A DNA stretch of 64,000 bases from Flavicella sediminum (GTDB taxonomy: Bacteria; Bacteroidota; Bacteroidia; Flavobacteriales; Flavobacteriaceae), in NCBI RefSeq assembly GCF_006381105.1, contig NZ_VDET01000036.1, positions 78,553 through 142,552 on the forward strand. Direction: 5' to 3'. The notes beneath the pieces are model-generated. The model had not been told where the DNA came from, did not search any database, and was given only the letters and a program-made list of their open reading frames with translations. Numbering within the stretch: the first letter of the stretch is position 1; every line of letters begins with the position of its first letter. Positions 45,925 through 55,069 of this stretch are shown one piece after another. Both the position numbers and the translations under genes were made by a program.

Positions 45925-48747
45925 ATGACATCATTAATAAATTTCAGGATTTCTTTATACGCTTTAACAAGTTTACTTGTTCTCTCACTATTATTCAGTT
46001 GTAAAAATACACCACTTGTTACAGGAGCGATAACAGAATTAAAAGCAGAAGGATTTTCTAATTGGAGCGTTATAGATGAACCAATACCAAAATTATCCTG
46101 GAATTCAATTGTAGAAATCGAAGGTAAAAAAGTGATTGCTTATGAAGTAATAGCTGCTGATACTAAGAGTAACTTAGATAAAAACAAAGGAAACTTACTA
46201 GAATTGACAAGAACAGAAGCTGAAGAAGGTCCATGGATTTATTTCAATGCTTCAAAATTATCTTCCCGTACTACCGTTTTTTGGAAAGTTAGAGCAATCT
46301 TAGAAGATGACAGCCGTGATAATTGGAGCAAAATAGCAACTTTTGAAATAGGTCTGAAGAAAAAATCAGACTGGACTGGGAAATGGATTGGAATGCCTAA
46401 AGACCTTCGTAAAGATGCTGCTCCTTGGTTTAGAAACTCATTTGACATCACTAAAAAAATCACAAAAGCAAGACTTTATGTATGCGGATTAGGTATGCAT
46501 GAAAGCTGGATCAATGGTTCTAAAATAGGAAACGAAGTATTACAACCAGCACAAACAGATTATAATACTCGCAGTTTTTACGTAGCTCATGACATAACCT
46601 CTGTAATCCAAAAAGGAACGAACACATTAGGGTTTTGGTTAGGAGATGGTTTTTACAATCAGAATAAAGTTTGGGGAGCAAAAGGTTTGAGTTATGGACA
46701 ACCAAAAGTACTAGCGCAACTTGAAATTACATTTGAAGATGGTAGCAATACAATTATTTCAACAAATGAAAATTGGTTGTGTAAAAATAGTCCTATTAGT
46801 TCTTCTAATGTTTATGCAGGAGAAAAATACAATGCTCAAAATTACGATTCAAAATGGGCTGATAACAAAGACGAATTACATAACTGGAATCCAGTTGTTA
46901 TGGAGACTTCGCCAGGAAAAAAATTGATTGCACAACAATTACCTCCTGCTCGTATTAAAAATACTGTACAAGTAAAAGAGGTAAAACAATTACACCCCAA
47001 TACTTGGATTTTTGACTTCGGACAAAACCTAGTAGGATGGGCTAAACTAAAAGTAAATGCCTCTAAAGGAACAGAAATTACGATGCGTTTTGCTGAACAC
47101 CAACAAAGCAATGGTGAACTAAATTTTGAAACTAGTGGTGTAAGAGCTACGAAAGTAATTCAGACGGACACATATATTTGCAAGGGGAATGGGAAAGAAA
47201 CATGGGAACCTAGATTTACAAACCATGGATTTAGATATGCTGAGGTTACTATAAAAAACGGAACCTTAAAAAACAAAACACCCGGAAAAGACTTTCTTGA
47301 AGGAATGGTCATTTATACAGATATGGCAATCACTGGAGAGTTTTCTAGTTCAGACACTACTTTGAATAAAATATTTGACATGGCACATTGGACACAATCT
47401 GGTGGTTTATTAGGAGTTCCTGTAGATTGTCCTATTCGTGAACGTTGTGGATGGACAGGAGATGCACAATTAACGGTTCCTTATACCCTATATCGTTTTG
47501 ACGCTGCTAGTTTGTGGAGAAAATACACAACAGATATTGTAACAACAGCTCAAATTAAAGCACCGATGCTTTGTTTTGGAGATGAGTTTGCTGAAAGAAC
47601 AAGGCAAATAAAAATGGCTGGAATCCCCACAATGATTGCCCCAGGAAAAAGATTTATTGGCGAAGGATCTCCTGGCTGGGGAAGTGCGATTGCTTTTATT
47701 CCATGGGATATTTATGTACAAACGGGAGATGCTAGAACTTTAAGCACACATTATCCTTCAATCAAACAATGGACTGAACATTTAAAAGGAATTTCTACCA
47801 ATGGAATTGTATATGCAGGTATGGGAGACTGGTGCAAACCTATTGTTGACAATCCTGAGAACAAAACAGAACGTGAAATTTATGGCGCAGTAACACCTAT
47901 GTTATCTACTGCCTGTTTGTATCGTAGTGCTAGAATTACTGCAGATGCAGCAAAGATACTTGGAAACGATACAGATTATACCTATTACAATACACTAGCC
48001 GCTGAAATCCGTGCTGCTTTTACAAAAGCATTTTATACAGAAGATAGAATTTTAATTCCCAATCAAACAGTAAATGCAATTGCTGTTAATTGGAATGTAT
48101 TAGCCCCTGAGTTGCATGAAAAGGTAGCGGCTGATTTAAATGAGCAGGTTGTTAAAGCAAACTATCATTTTGATACGGGTGTCTTTGGAATGCCCTCTTT
48201 GTGGCCTGTACTTAGCAAGTTTGGTTACAAAGATACACTTTGGAAAACATTACAAAACGAAAACGCTCCAAGTTTTAAGCACATTATGAGTAAAGGAGCA
48301 ACAACATTTTGGGAAGTATGGCCTAAAGAAAATGAAAATCTTGATACTTACGATCAATCGATGAGTCATCCATTTCAATCTGCATTTGTAAGCTGGTTTT
48401 ATGAAGGGCTTGCCGGAATAAAACCTGACGCAGTAAAACCAGGATATCGTATGATTCACTTAGAACCACAAATTATTTCTGAATTAGAATGGATACAATG
48501 TCGTTTTCAGTCGTCCATGGGAATGATTGAAAGTTCTTGGACTCAGAAAGACGCCATCCTAACATGGAATGTAGAAATTCCAGCAGGTGCAACGGCCTCG
48601 TTAAGAATACCTGGATCTCTAATTAACATCAACAAAGACGGTGAAAAAATAGTAGTAAAAACTCAAAAGGAACTAGACGCACAAGGAACTTATGAAAAAT
48701 TACTTCTTACATCTGGAAAATATAGTATTACTTCAAAATTAAAATAA
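45925..48747 (+). CDS. Alpha-L-rhamnosidase GH78, lipoprotein
   Basis: A 940-residue lipoprotein ('SLLFSCKNT'). It has the full GH78 layout: N-terminal fibronectin-like domain, Bac_rhamnosid_N sandwich ('LYVCGLGMHESWINGSKIG', 'GFWLGDGFYNQNKVWG'), concanavalin domain ('FDFGQNLVGWAKLKV'), (alpha/alpha)6 barrel with 'PVDCPIRERCGWTGDAQLT' (general acid region) and 'GATTFWEVWP' (general base Glu), and a C-terminal beta-domain. It resembles the GH78 at 23063 in layout. The next ORF begins on the base after its stop, so translation is probably coupled. Confidence 0.96.
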   Translation: MTSLINFRISLYALTSLLVLSLLFSCKNTPLVTGAITELKAEGFSNWSVIDEPIPKLSWNSIVEIEGKKVIAYEVIAADTKSNLDKNKGNLLELTRTEAEEGPWIYFNASKLSSRTTVFWKVRAILEDDSRDNWSKIATFEIGLKKKSDWTGKWIGMPKDLRKDAAPWFRNSFDITKKITKARLYVCGLGMHESWINGSKIGNEVLQPAQTDYNTRSFYVAHDITSVIQKGTNTLGFWLGDGFYNQNKVWGAKGLSYGQPKVLAQLEITFEDGSNTIISTNENWLCKNSPISSSNVYAGEKYNAQNYDSKWADNKDELHNWNPVVMETSPGKKLIAQQLPPARIKNTVQVKEVKQLHPNTWIFDFGQNLVGWAKLKVNASKGTEITMRFAEHQQSNGELNFETSGVRATKVIQTDTYICKGNGKETWEPRFTNHGFRYAEVTIKNGTLKNKTPGKDFLEGMVIYTDMAITGEFSSSDTTLNKIFDMAHWTQSGGLLGVPVDCPIRERCGWTGDAQLTVPYTLYRFDAASLWRKYTTDIVTTAQIKAPMLCFGDEFAERTRQIKMAGIPTMIAPGKRFIGEGSPGWGSAIAFIPWDIYVQTGDARTLSTHYPSIKQWTEHLKGISTNGIVYAGMGDWCKPIVDNPENKTEREIYGAVTPMLSTACLYRSARITADAAKILGNDTDYTYYNTLAAEIRAAFTKAFYTEDRILIPNQTVNAIAVNWNVLAPELHEKVAADLNEQVVKANYHFDTGVFGMPSLWPVLSKFGYKDTLWKTLQNENAPSFKHIMSKGATTFWEVWPKENENLDTYDQSMSHPFQSAFVSWFYEGLAGIKPDAVKPGYRMIHLEPQIISELEWIQCRFQSSMGMIESSWTQKDAILTWNVEIPAGATASLRIPGSLININKDGEKIVVKTQKELDAQGTYEKLLLTSGKYSITSKLK

Positions 48748-49071
48748 ATGAACTATTTTATAAAGGTAATTTGTATCCTCTTTGTGCTACAGAAAATAAC
48801 TTTAGGTAACGTATTTGGACAAAATCCAATTTCTCCTCCAGGAGTAGACATAGCAGACCCAACAGCTCATGTTTGGAAAGATGGTAAAGTATATGTGTAT
48901 GGATCTGTAGACAAAACAACAGATTATTACTGTTCACACACACATCATATACTTTCATCTGATGATATGTTAAACTGGAATTTGCATGAAGACTATTTTA
49001 ATTCGAAAGGAAAAGAAGACAAAGTTCCTTATAATGACAAACTTTTGTATGCACCAGATGCTGTTTCCTAA
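48748..49071 (+). pseudogene. Truncated GH43 gene (N-terminal stump)
   Basis: Only 107 residues remain: a signal peptide ('VLQKITLGNVFGQ'), 'GVDIADPTAHVWKDGKVYVY' with the GH43 catalytic base Asp, 'SHTHHILSSDDMLNWNLHED' and 'DKLLYAPDAVS', then a TAA where normal enzymes continue. A terminator hairpin overlaps the end, and no further GH43 sequence follows. One propeller blade cannot be catalytic. Deletion of the rest is the simplest explanation. It starts directly after the GH78 stop, so an intact version would have been the fourth enzyme of the operon. Confidence 0.8.
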
Positions 49072-49072
49072 G

Positions 49073-49103
49073 ACGGTTTCAACTATTTTTTGAAACCGTT
49101 TTT
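49073..49103 (+). terminator. Intrinsic terminator after GH43 stump
   Basis: ACGGTTTCAA (49073-49082) pairs perfectly with TTGAAACCGT (49090-49099), 7-nt loop, then T5. The stem begins one base after the TAA of the stump. Confidence 0.92.
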
Positions 49104-49124
49104 AATGAATGCTATTTGTATTCT

Positions 49125-50225
49125 TTAAAAACCTGTAATTTCTTTAAGCTTGTTAAAAAAAGCTTTCTTTCGAGGAGAATTTATCCCCCAGTCAATTGGC
49201 ACGCTCTGGTAGCCATCTTTAAATCCCTCCCCATCCAATCGAAAATCAAAATACCCCCATGAAGTATAAGATTCTATAGCCGCTTTGAAATTATAATTTT
49301 CAGCATCGTAATTAAAATGATCATCCTCTGTAAATAAAATCGGCTGATTTGTAAACCCAGGTATCTGTTTCGTTTGATTTACCATATCTGTAATACCTTC
49401 TGGTTTATGAACACCATTTCCATGGATTAGAATAAAATCAGAAACTTTCAATACATTCTCCTGAGGAATAATTCCACCTCCATAACTGGTAGTTACTAAT
49501 AATTCACCTCCACTTATCTCTTTAACTCGTTGTATCAATTCATGCACTCTAGGTCGCCTTAAAATAGCATGATCATAAGGGCCGTTGCATTCATTATTAA
49601 TTTCTATAAGGACATTTTTGTATTTCTTTTCAAGAATCCAAGTAGTTATTTTATCGGTAGCATTCAATACAGCAGTTTCATCTTCTAAATCTTCATCTTG
49701 CCTAAAATAAAAATAACCCAAAATAACAACCATCCCTAATTCATCTGCTTTGTTTAAAACTTTTTCAAGACGTTTTATATAGGCAGGTCGAAGATTCCCT
49801 TTTGCGTCAAAAGTAGAATTAATCCAGTTGTGATTTTTATATCCAAAAGGTCCTCCACCTTGTAAGTTTAATGAAAACGCTAATAGTCCATGTTTATGCC
49901 ATTGTTCCATATTTGCAACAAACTCATTGGTATTTCTATCTGCATCCCATTTTTGCGTGTCCGGGTATTTAAAAACGTCAACAGTCTCAGGGTTCAAATC
50001 ATCAAAAATCCCTTGAACCATTCTTGAGTTCATCAACAATCCTTCAATTTTATTTCCTTGCCAAAATCTTCCTTTATAAGTTAATTCGTCATTAATATAA
50101 AACTGATTTTCTTTTATGGAAACTATTGTTTTTCTATGAATCTGCGCCATTGCTGAAGCATTCCATAAAAGTACTGTTAAAACAAATAGTATTGTCTTGA
50201 AATATTTTTTGAACCCGATCAACAT
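49125..50225 (-). CDS. GH5-like clan GH-A glycosidase
   Basis: A 366-residue secreted TIM-barrel protein (signal ends near 'ASAMAQ'). 'INDELTYKGRFWQGNKIEGL' opens the barrel. 'LLAFSLNLQGGGPFG' and 'NKADELGMVVILGYFYF' are strand-loop elements of cellulase-like barrels. The acid/base lies in 'NVLIEINNECNGPYD' (strand beta4 'NE'), and the probable nucleophile Glu is in 'QPILFTEDDHFNYD' (beta7). This pattern is typical of GH5 and related clan GH-A families, but the exact family is uncertain. It is a single gene with promoter copy 11 upstream and faces the GH43 stump operon. It could be an endo- or exo-glycosidase for a beta-linked sugar in the polymer. Confidence 0.82.
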   Translation of the reverse strand: MLIGFKKYFKTILFVLTVLLWNASAMAQIHRKTIVSIKENQFYINDELTYKGRFWQGNKIEGLLMNSRMVQGIFDDLNPETVDVFKYPDTQKWDADRNTNEFVANMEQWHKHGLLAFSLNLQGGGPFGYKNHNWINSTFDAKGNLRPAYIKRLEKVLNKADELGMVVILGYFYFRQDEDLEDETAVLNATDKITTWILEKKYKNVLIEINNECNGPYDHAILRRPRVHELIQRVKEISGGELLVTTSYGGGIIPQENVLKVSDFILIHGNGVHKPEGITDMVNQTKQIPGFTNQPILFTEDDHFNYDAENYNFKAAIESYTSWGYFDFRLDGEGFKDGYQSVPIDWGINSPRKKAFFNKLKEITGF

Positions 50226-50247
50226 AATTATAGATTTTATGATTCTA

Positions 50248-50284
50248 TAAATAAATGAAATTCAACCCAAATAGTCATCCTGTA
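50248..50284 (-). promoter_or_regulatory. PUL promoter 11 (minus strand)
   Basis: On the minus strand TACAGGAT (50284 down to 50277) is 29 bp before TTTATTTA (50255 down to 50248). A second CAGG lies 10 bp upstream (CAGGGTTTTACAGG), nearly the same as in promoter 9. The start codon is 22 bp beyond. Confidence 0.75.
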
Positions 50285-50362
50285 AAACCCTGTACAATAA
50301 TTTTAAAATCAACAATTCTTATCAATAAAAATAAATATCTAAACACTATTCACTACAGATAC

Positions 50363-50399
50363 AACAGGATAAATATTTTAAGAAACCTATTTATTTTTA
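50363..50399 (+). promoter_or_regulatory. PUL promoter 12: AACAGGAT site plus -7 box
   Basis: AACAGGAT at 50363-50370 is 29 bp before TATTTTTA (50392-50399). CAGA lies 9 bp upstream of the CAGG. The ATG is 94 bp beyond. Confidence 0.78.
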
Positions 50400-50493
50400 C
50401 TAATGATGAAGAAATTCTTCGTTTAAAATAAATTCAATCAAATATTTCTTTAAAGATAAAAGAAATGCGACTCATTTCAATTACCTAAAAAAA

Positions 50494-52032
50494 ATGAAAA
50501 AAAACATCTCAGTATTCATTATCCTGTTTACCCTAAACTTCGGAATTGCACAGGAATTTAAAATTATTGGAAATAATTCCGCAAAAAGAAGGGACATTAC
50601 CCACAGAGTTCGTTCTGGTGACTTTACAATCGGTATTAACAAATTTGGAGGAGGATATATCACCGAAATCGACATTCCTGGAATTGGAAACATCATGGGA
50701 GTTCAAGCTCAAAAATATGGTCGAGGAGGACAATCATCTATTCGTGATTTAGGAAGAGGGGGTCAATACAACCCAACTCAAGCAGGTTTTAGTGATAATG
50801 CAGGAACAGAATGTGCCATAACAACTGTATCACCAAGTAAGCTAATAATCCCTAGTAGAGGCTGTGCTTTGTATAATGGAGATGGACATTTTGATTTTAC
50901 GAATTGGGAAAACATCAGTGCTGATCACCCGAACATTAACGATGCTGGTAATACGGATCAAGATGGTATTGACGAATCTAATTTATCTGTTACCATTGAT
51001 GGGAAAACATATTCAAAACAAGAGGCAGAAGTTCACAGTGATTTCGATTTTTATGGAGAATATGAAGATTATTCGACAATAACTGGAATTTCAATTCCTG
51101 CCATTCGTCATTACTTCGAATATCGCTTTATTAGATCTTCAACTTTACCTAATTCAGCCATGAAACAATTCAATGAAGTAGCGCTAAAAGGTTTAGATAA
51201 GCCCGAATGGAATGATGCTTACTTTTTAAATGATATTTCTGTTGAAAACCCAATTGGAGTGCATACTGGTGGAACAGATCATCTAAACAGTATTTCTCTT
51301 TCATGGAGTATTAGAAATGATGTTGCGCTTTGGGATCCAGGTTTCCGATACAAACAGTTAAAAAATGGTTCTTGGGAAAGGCTCGATCGAGATAAGGTAA
51401 ACAGAGGCTATGAAAAAGATTACAAACTTCGATTTATAATATCTGATTCTGATAATGAAAACGAAGGTCATGCCTTAGGATTCTACCTCCCTAGTTCTGA
51501 TATTAATAGCAATAATATTGTTGGAATAAAAGAAAGTGACAATTCAATAGCCTACAAAGACAACAGAACTAGTGATCGTTTTTTTAATGATCAGCCTAGA
51601 AGAACTCCTACAATGGGGTGGATTGGATTTAGAAGTACTTTAAATGGTGTCATAGACAGATCACATTTGACGGATGAATATGCTGGTATCTACGAAATGA
51701 TTCGAGCAGAAAACATCATGTTGGTAGGTACAACTGCTGAAATCAAAGCAGCTTTCATTAAACTAGATCAATATTATGCAGATTTATTAGCAACTGATAA
51801 AGTCAATGATGAAGAAGCTTTTATATTTTTCCCCAATCCAACCAACGATAAAATTACTATTGCCCTAAAGAATTCTATTTCGAAACTAAACATCTACAAT
51901 TCTTTAGGAAAAGAAGTTTATTCATGGAAAGGGAATAGTAAAAAACTAACCATACCTGTTTCTAAAATTGGCACCAAAGGAATTTATTTCTTGAAAGTTA
52001 ACAATACTACTAAGGAATTCGTAATAAAATAA
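50494..52032 (+). CDS. Unknown-family enzyme candidate with T9SS tail (copy C)
   Basis: A 512-residue secreted protein with signal 'KNISVFIILFTLNFGIAQ'. The domain at residues 35-430 carries the family motifs: 'FGGGYITEIDIPGIGNIM', 'YGRGGQSSIRDLGRGGQYNP', 'TQAGFSDNAG', 'NGDGHFDFTNWENI', 'GNTDQDGIDES' (calcium-type loop), 'HSDFDFYGEYEDY', 'IRHYFEYRFIR', 'NPIGVHTGG', 'SWSIRNDVALWDP'. The last 75 residues ('AFIFFPNPTNDK' to 'KEFVIK') are a T9SS sorting domain, so this copy is released or attached outside the outer membrane. It is followed 15 bp later by copy D, with which it shares long identical DNA blocks. Function is unknown; an endo-acting role on the intact polymer would suit surface export. 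Confidence 0.72.
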   Translation: MKKNISVFIILFTLNFGIAQEFKIIGNNSAKRRDITHRVRSGDFTIGINKFGGGYITEIDIPGIGNIMGVQAQKYGRGGQSSIRDLGRGGQYNPTQAGFSDNAGTECAITTVSPSKLIIPSRGCALYNGDGHFDFTNWENISADHPNINDAGNTDQDGIDESNLSVTIDGKTYSKQEAEVHSDFDFYGEYEDYSTITGISIPAIRHYFEYRFIRSSTLPNSAMKQFNEVALKGLDKPEWNDAYFLNDISVENPIGVHTGGTDHLNSISLSWSIRNDVALWDPGFRYKQLKNGSWERLDRDKVNRGYEKDYKLRFIISDSDNENEGHALGFYLPSSDINSNNIVGIKESDNSIAYKDNRTSDRFFNDQPRRTPTMGWIGFRSTLNGVIDRSHLTDEYAGIYEMIRAENIMLVGTTAEIKAAFIKLDQYYADLLATDKVNDEEAFIFFPNPTNDKITIALKNSISKLNIYNSLGKEVYSWKGNSKKLTIPVSKIGTKGIYFLKVNNTTKEFVIK

Positions 52033-52047
52033 AACAGGCTAATACAT

Positions 52048-53589
52048 ATGAAAAAAAACATCTCAGTAATCATTATTCTGTTTACCATAAACTTCGGAAT
52101 TGCACAAGATTTTAAAATTCTCAACAATAATATAAGTAAAAGACGAAATATTACACATAAAATTAATTCAAATGGATTTATTCTAGGAATCAATCGATTT
52201 GGAGGTGGATATATTACAGGCATTACTATTCCAGGACTTGGAAATATAATGGGAGTTCAAGCTCAAAAATATGGTCGAGGAGGACAATCTTCTATTCGTG
52301 ACATGGGCAGAGGTGGTCAGTACAACCCAACGCAAGCAGGTTTTGGTGACAATGCAGGAACAGAATGTGCCATCACAACTGTATCACCAAGTAAGCTAAT
52401 AATCCCTAGTAGAGGTTGCGCGCTCTATAATGGAGATGGAAAATTTGATTATACTGAATGGGAAAATATTATTGCTGATCATCCGAACATTAGCGATGCT
52501 GGTAATACCGATCAAGATGGTATTGAAGAATCAAATTTATCTGTTACTATAAACGGACAAGTATTTACGAAGCAAGAAGCAGAGGTTCACAGTGATTTTG
52601 ATTTTTATGGAGAATATGAAGATTATACTCCGATTACAGGTGTTTCTATTCCTGCCATTCGACATTATTATGAGTATCGGTTTGTAAGATCTTCTACAGA
52701 ACCTAAGTCAGCTATGAAACAATTTAACGAATCTAGCCTAAAAGCTGTTGGTAAATGGGATGACGATAAATTCCCCTCAGATATATCTGCAGAAAACCCT
52801 ATCGGAGTACATCCAGGAGGAATTGATCATTTAAATACGGTTCAAATGTCTTGGAGTATTAGGAATGATGTTGAAATTTGGGATCCCGAATTCCGATATA
52901 AAGTATCACAAAATGGTGTCTGGGAGATAGAAACACGTACTAATAAAGCATCGTTAAATTATATTGAAAACTATAAACTTAGATTTATTATAGCCGATAA
53001 TGCCAATGAAAATCAAGGCCATGCCTTAGGTTTCTATTTACCTCCAACGCACATGAATAAATTTAATATCGTAGGTGTAAAAGAAAGTACTAATTCAGAG
53101 GTTTATGAAGATAACAGAACTATTGATAATTTTTATTTAGATATTAGGTATCGTAATTCAACATCTACAATGTCTTGGATTGGTTTTAGAAGTCGGTTTA
53201 ATGGACTTATAGATAGATCTCATCTAACGGGAGACTATGAAGGTGTTTATGAGAAAGTAAGACAAGAAACAATATTACTAACAGGAACCCCAGCAGAAAT
53301 CAAAGCAGCTTTTGTCGAACTAGATCAATATTATGCCGATTTATTATCTGCAAATACTATAGAATCAGAAGCTGTTTTTAAATTATATCCAAATCCTACC
53401 AACGATAAAATAAATATCTTTTTAAAAAACAATCCAACTGAAATACAAATTTTCAATCTAAATGGGCAACAAGTATATGCTTCAAATAAAGCTGTGAAAG
53501 AAATTTCAATACCCATATCAGAAATTGGAGAAAAAGGAATTTACCTTATAAAAGCGAATGAGATTATAAGAAAATTAGTCATTAATTAG
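52048..53589 (+). CDS. Unknown-family enzyme candidate with T9SS tail (copy D)
   Basis: A 513-residue tandem paralogue of copy C, with an almost identical signal peptide and T9SS tail ('FKLYPNPTNDK' to 'IRKLVIN'). It has the same motif order: 'GIGxIM' replaced by 'GLGNIM', 'YGRGGQSSIRDMGRGGQYNP', 'GDGKFDYTEWENI', 'GNTDQDGIEES', 'IRHYYEYRFVR', 'NPIGVHPGG', 'SWSIRNDVEIWDP'. Two blocks of 41 identical bases (52249-52289 and 52375-52415) match copy C, so duplication or gene conversion is recent. It is in the same operon as copy C; the next promoter copy follows its stop. Confidence 0.72.
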   Translation: MKKNISVIIILFTINFGIAQDFKILNNNISKRRNITHKINSNGFILGINRFGGGYITGITIPGLGNIMGVQAQKYGRGGQSSIRDMGRGGQYNPTQAGFGDNAGTECAITTVSPSKLIIPSRGCALYNGDGKFDYTEWENIIADHPNISDAGNTDQDGIEESNLSVTINGQVFTKQEAEVHSDFDFYGEYEDYTPITGVSIPAIRHYYEYRFVRSSTEPKSAMKQFNESSLKAVGKWDDDKFPSDISAENPIGVHPGGIDHLNTVQMSWSIRNDVEIWDPEFRYKVSQNGVWEIETRTNKASLNYIENYKLRFIIADNANENQGHALGFYLPPTHMNKFNIVGVKESTNSEVYEDNRTIDNFYLDIRYRNSTSTMSWIGFRSRFNGLIDRSHLTGDYEGVYEKVRQETILLTGTPAEIKAAFVELDQYYADLLSANTIESEAVFKLYPNPTNDKINIFLKNNPTEIQIFNLNGQQVYASNKAVKEISIPISEIGEKGIYLIKANEIIRKLVIN

Positions 53590-53633
53590 AATCTAAAAGC
53601 TTTATCTATCATATTTCTAGAAATAAAGTACAG

Positions 53634-53670
53634 TGCAGGACAGTTCGTTCTTTAAAAAAAATTAATTTTA
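53634..53670 (+). promoter_or_regulatory. PUL promoter 13: TGCAGGAC site plus -7 box
   Basis: TGCAGGAC at 53634-53641 (a weaker core) is 29 bp before TAATTTTA (53663-53670). The ATG of the double DUF1080 gene is 26 bp beyond. Confidence 0.62.
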
Positions 53671-53696
53671 AAATTCAAAACTAAATTATTACAAGT

Positions 53697-55064
53697 ATGT
53701 TTAAACTAAAAAATTCAGTCGCAATTATTTTTGCGGCTCTTTGTTTTTCAGGTTGCTCTCAAGCTAAAAAAGATAATGCTCCATGGAAAATTCTAATCAA
53801 AGGAAACACAACTGATGGTTGGAATATTAAAGGCGGAAATGCTACGTACAAGGTAGAAGATGGAGTGGTTACAGGAACTACTGTGAAAAATACACCAAAC
53901 ACATTTTTAACAACAAATGAGCACTATGGAGATTTTATCTTGGAGCTAGATTATAAAGTAGACCCTTCTATGAATTCTGGAATTCAAATTAGAAGTAATA
54001 GTTTACCCCATTATCAAAACGGACGTGTACATGGATATCAAGTAGAAATTGACCCATCAAAACGTGCTTGGAGTGCAGGTATTTATGATGAAGGAAGAAG
54101 AAGATGGTTAAACCCATTAGGTGATAATCCAGAAGCGCAAAAAGCATTTCAGCAAAACGAATGGAATCATTACAGAATTGAAGCCATTGGTGACACTATA
54201 AAAACTTGGATAAACAATGTTCCCGCTTCTCATTTAATAGATGACAAAACGGCTTCAGGCTTTATCGGATTACAGGTTCACGGAATTCATGGCAAACAAA
54301 AAGAAGGAACTACAATTTCTTGGAAAAACATTAAAATTCTTACCGAAGATTTAAACAAGTATTCTAAAAAATCACCAATAAAACCAATTATCACAAAAAA
54401 CAATTTAACCATTCACGAAAAGAAAACAAAATGGAAAATGTTATGGGATGGTAAAACAACTAATGGTTGGCGAGGAGCTAAATTAGATGCCTTCCCTAGT
54501 AAAGGTTGGGAAATAAAAAATGGCGAACTTACAGTACTTTCATCCGGAGGAGCAGAATCTGCTGCGGGAGGTGATATTGTAACAGAAGAATTGTATGGTG
54601 ATTTTGAGCTATCTATAGATTTTAAAATAACCTCTGGAGCCAATAGCGGAATTAAATATTATGTAGATACCAATATTAATAAAGGACCTGGTTCTTCCAT
54701 AGGTTTAGAATATCAAATATTAGACGATGCGTTGCATCCTGATGCTAAACTTGGTAGTCATGAAGGAAGCAGAACCGCTTGTTCTTTGTACGACTTAATT
54801 GAGGCGGATACTAAAAAACCAATGAATAAAATTGGTGAATGGAATACTGCTTATATCATATCTAAAAACAACCATGTTGAACATTGGTTAAATGGTTCGA
54901 AAGTTTTAGAATACAATCGTGGTAGTAAAGCCTTCTTAAAATTAGTATCTGAAAGCAAATATGCTAAATGGCCAAATTTTGGAGTATTAGAAAAAGGTCA
55001 AATTTTATTACAAGATCATGGTGACCATGTATCGTTTAAAAATATTAAAATTAAATCCCTATAA
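53697..55064 (+). CDS. Lipoprotein with two DUF1080 domains
   Basis: A 455-residue lipoprotein ('ALCFSGCSQA') with two tandem DUF1080 (3-keto-disaccharide hydrolase-like) sandwiches. Domain 1 is at about residues 28-220 ('WKILIKGNTTDGWNIKGG', 'LELDYKVDPSMNSGIQIRS', 'GYQVEIDPSKRAW', 'FIGLQVHGIHG'). Domain 2 is at about 240-455 ('WKMLWDGKTTNGWRGAKL', 'LSIDFKITSGANSGIKYYV', 'GLEYQILDDALHPDA'). The next gene, 5 bp downstream, is a Gfo/Idh/MocA oxidoreductase. That pairing is what one expects if one enzyme oxidises a sugar at C3 and the other hydrolyses the 3-keto-glycoside. Confidence 0.88.
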   Translation: MFKLKNSVAIIFAALCFSGCSQAKKDNAPWKILIKGNTTDGWNIKGGNATYKVEDGVVTGTTVKNTPNTFLTTNEHYGDFILELDYKVDPSMNSGIQIRSNSLPHYQNGRVHGYQVEIDPSKRAWSAGIYDEGRRRWLNPLGDNPEAQKAFQQNEWNHYRIEAIGDTIKTWINNVPASHLIDDKTASGFIGLQVHGIHGKQKEGTTISWKNIKILTEDLNKYSKKSPIKPIITKNNLTIHEKKTKWKMLWDGKTTNGWRGAKLDAFPSKGWEIKNGELTVLSSGGAESAAGGDIVTEELYGDFELSIDFKITSGANSGIKYYVDTNINKGPGSSIGLEYQILDDALHPDAKLGSHEGSRTACSLYDLIEADTKKPMNKIGEWNTAYIISKNNHVEHWLNGSKVLEYNRGSKAFLKLVSESKYAKWPNFGVLEKGQILLQDHGDHVSFKNIKIKSL

Positions 55065-55069
55065 AACTT

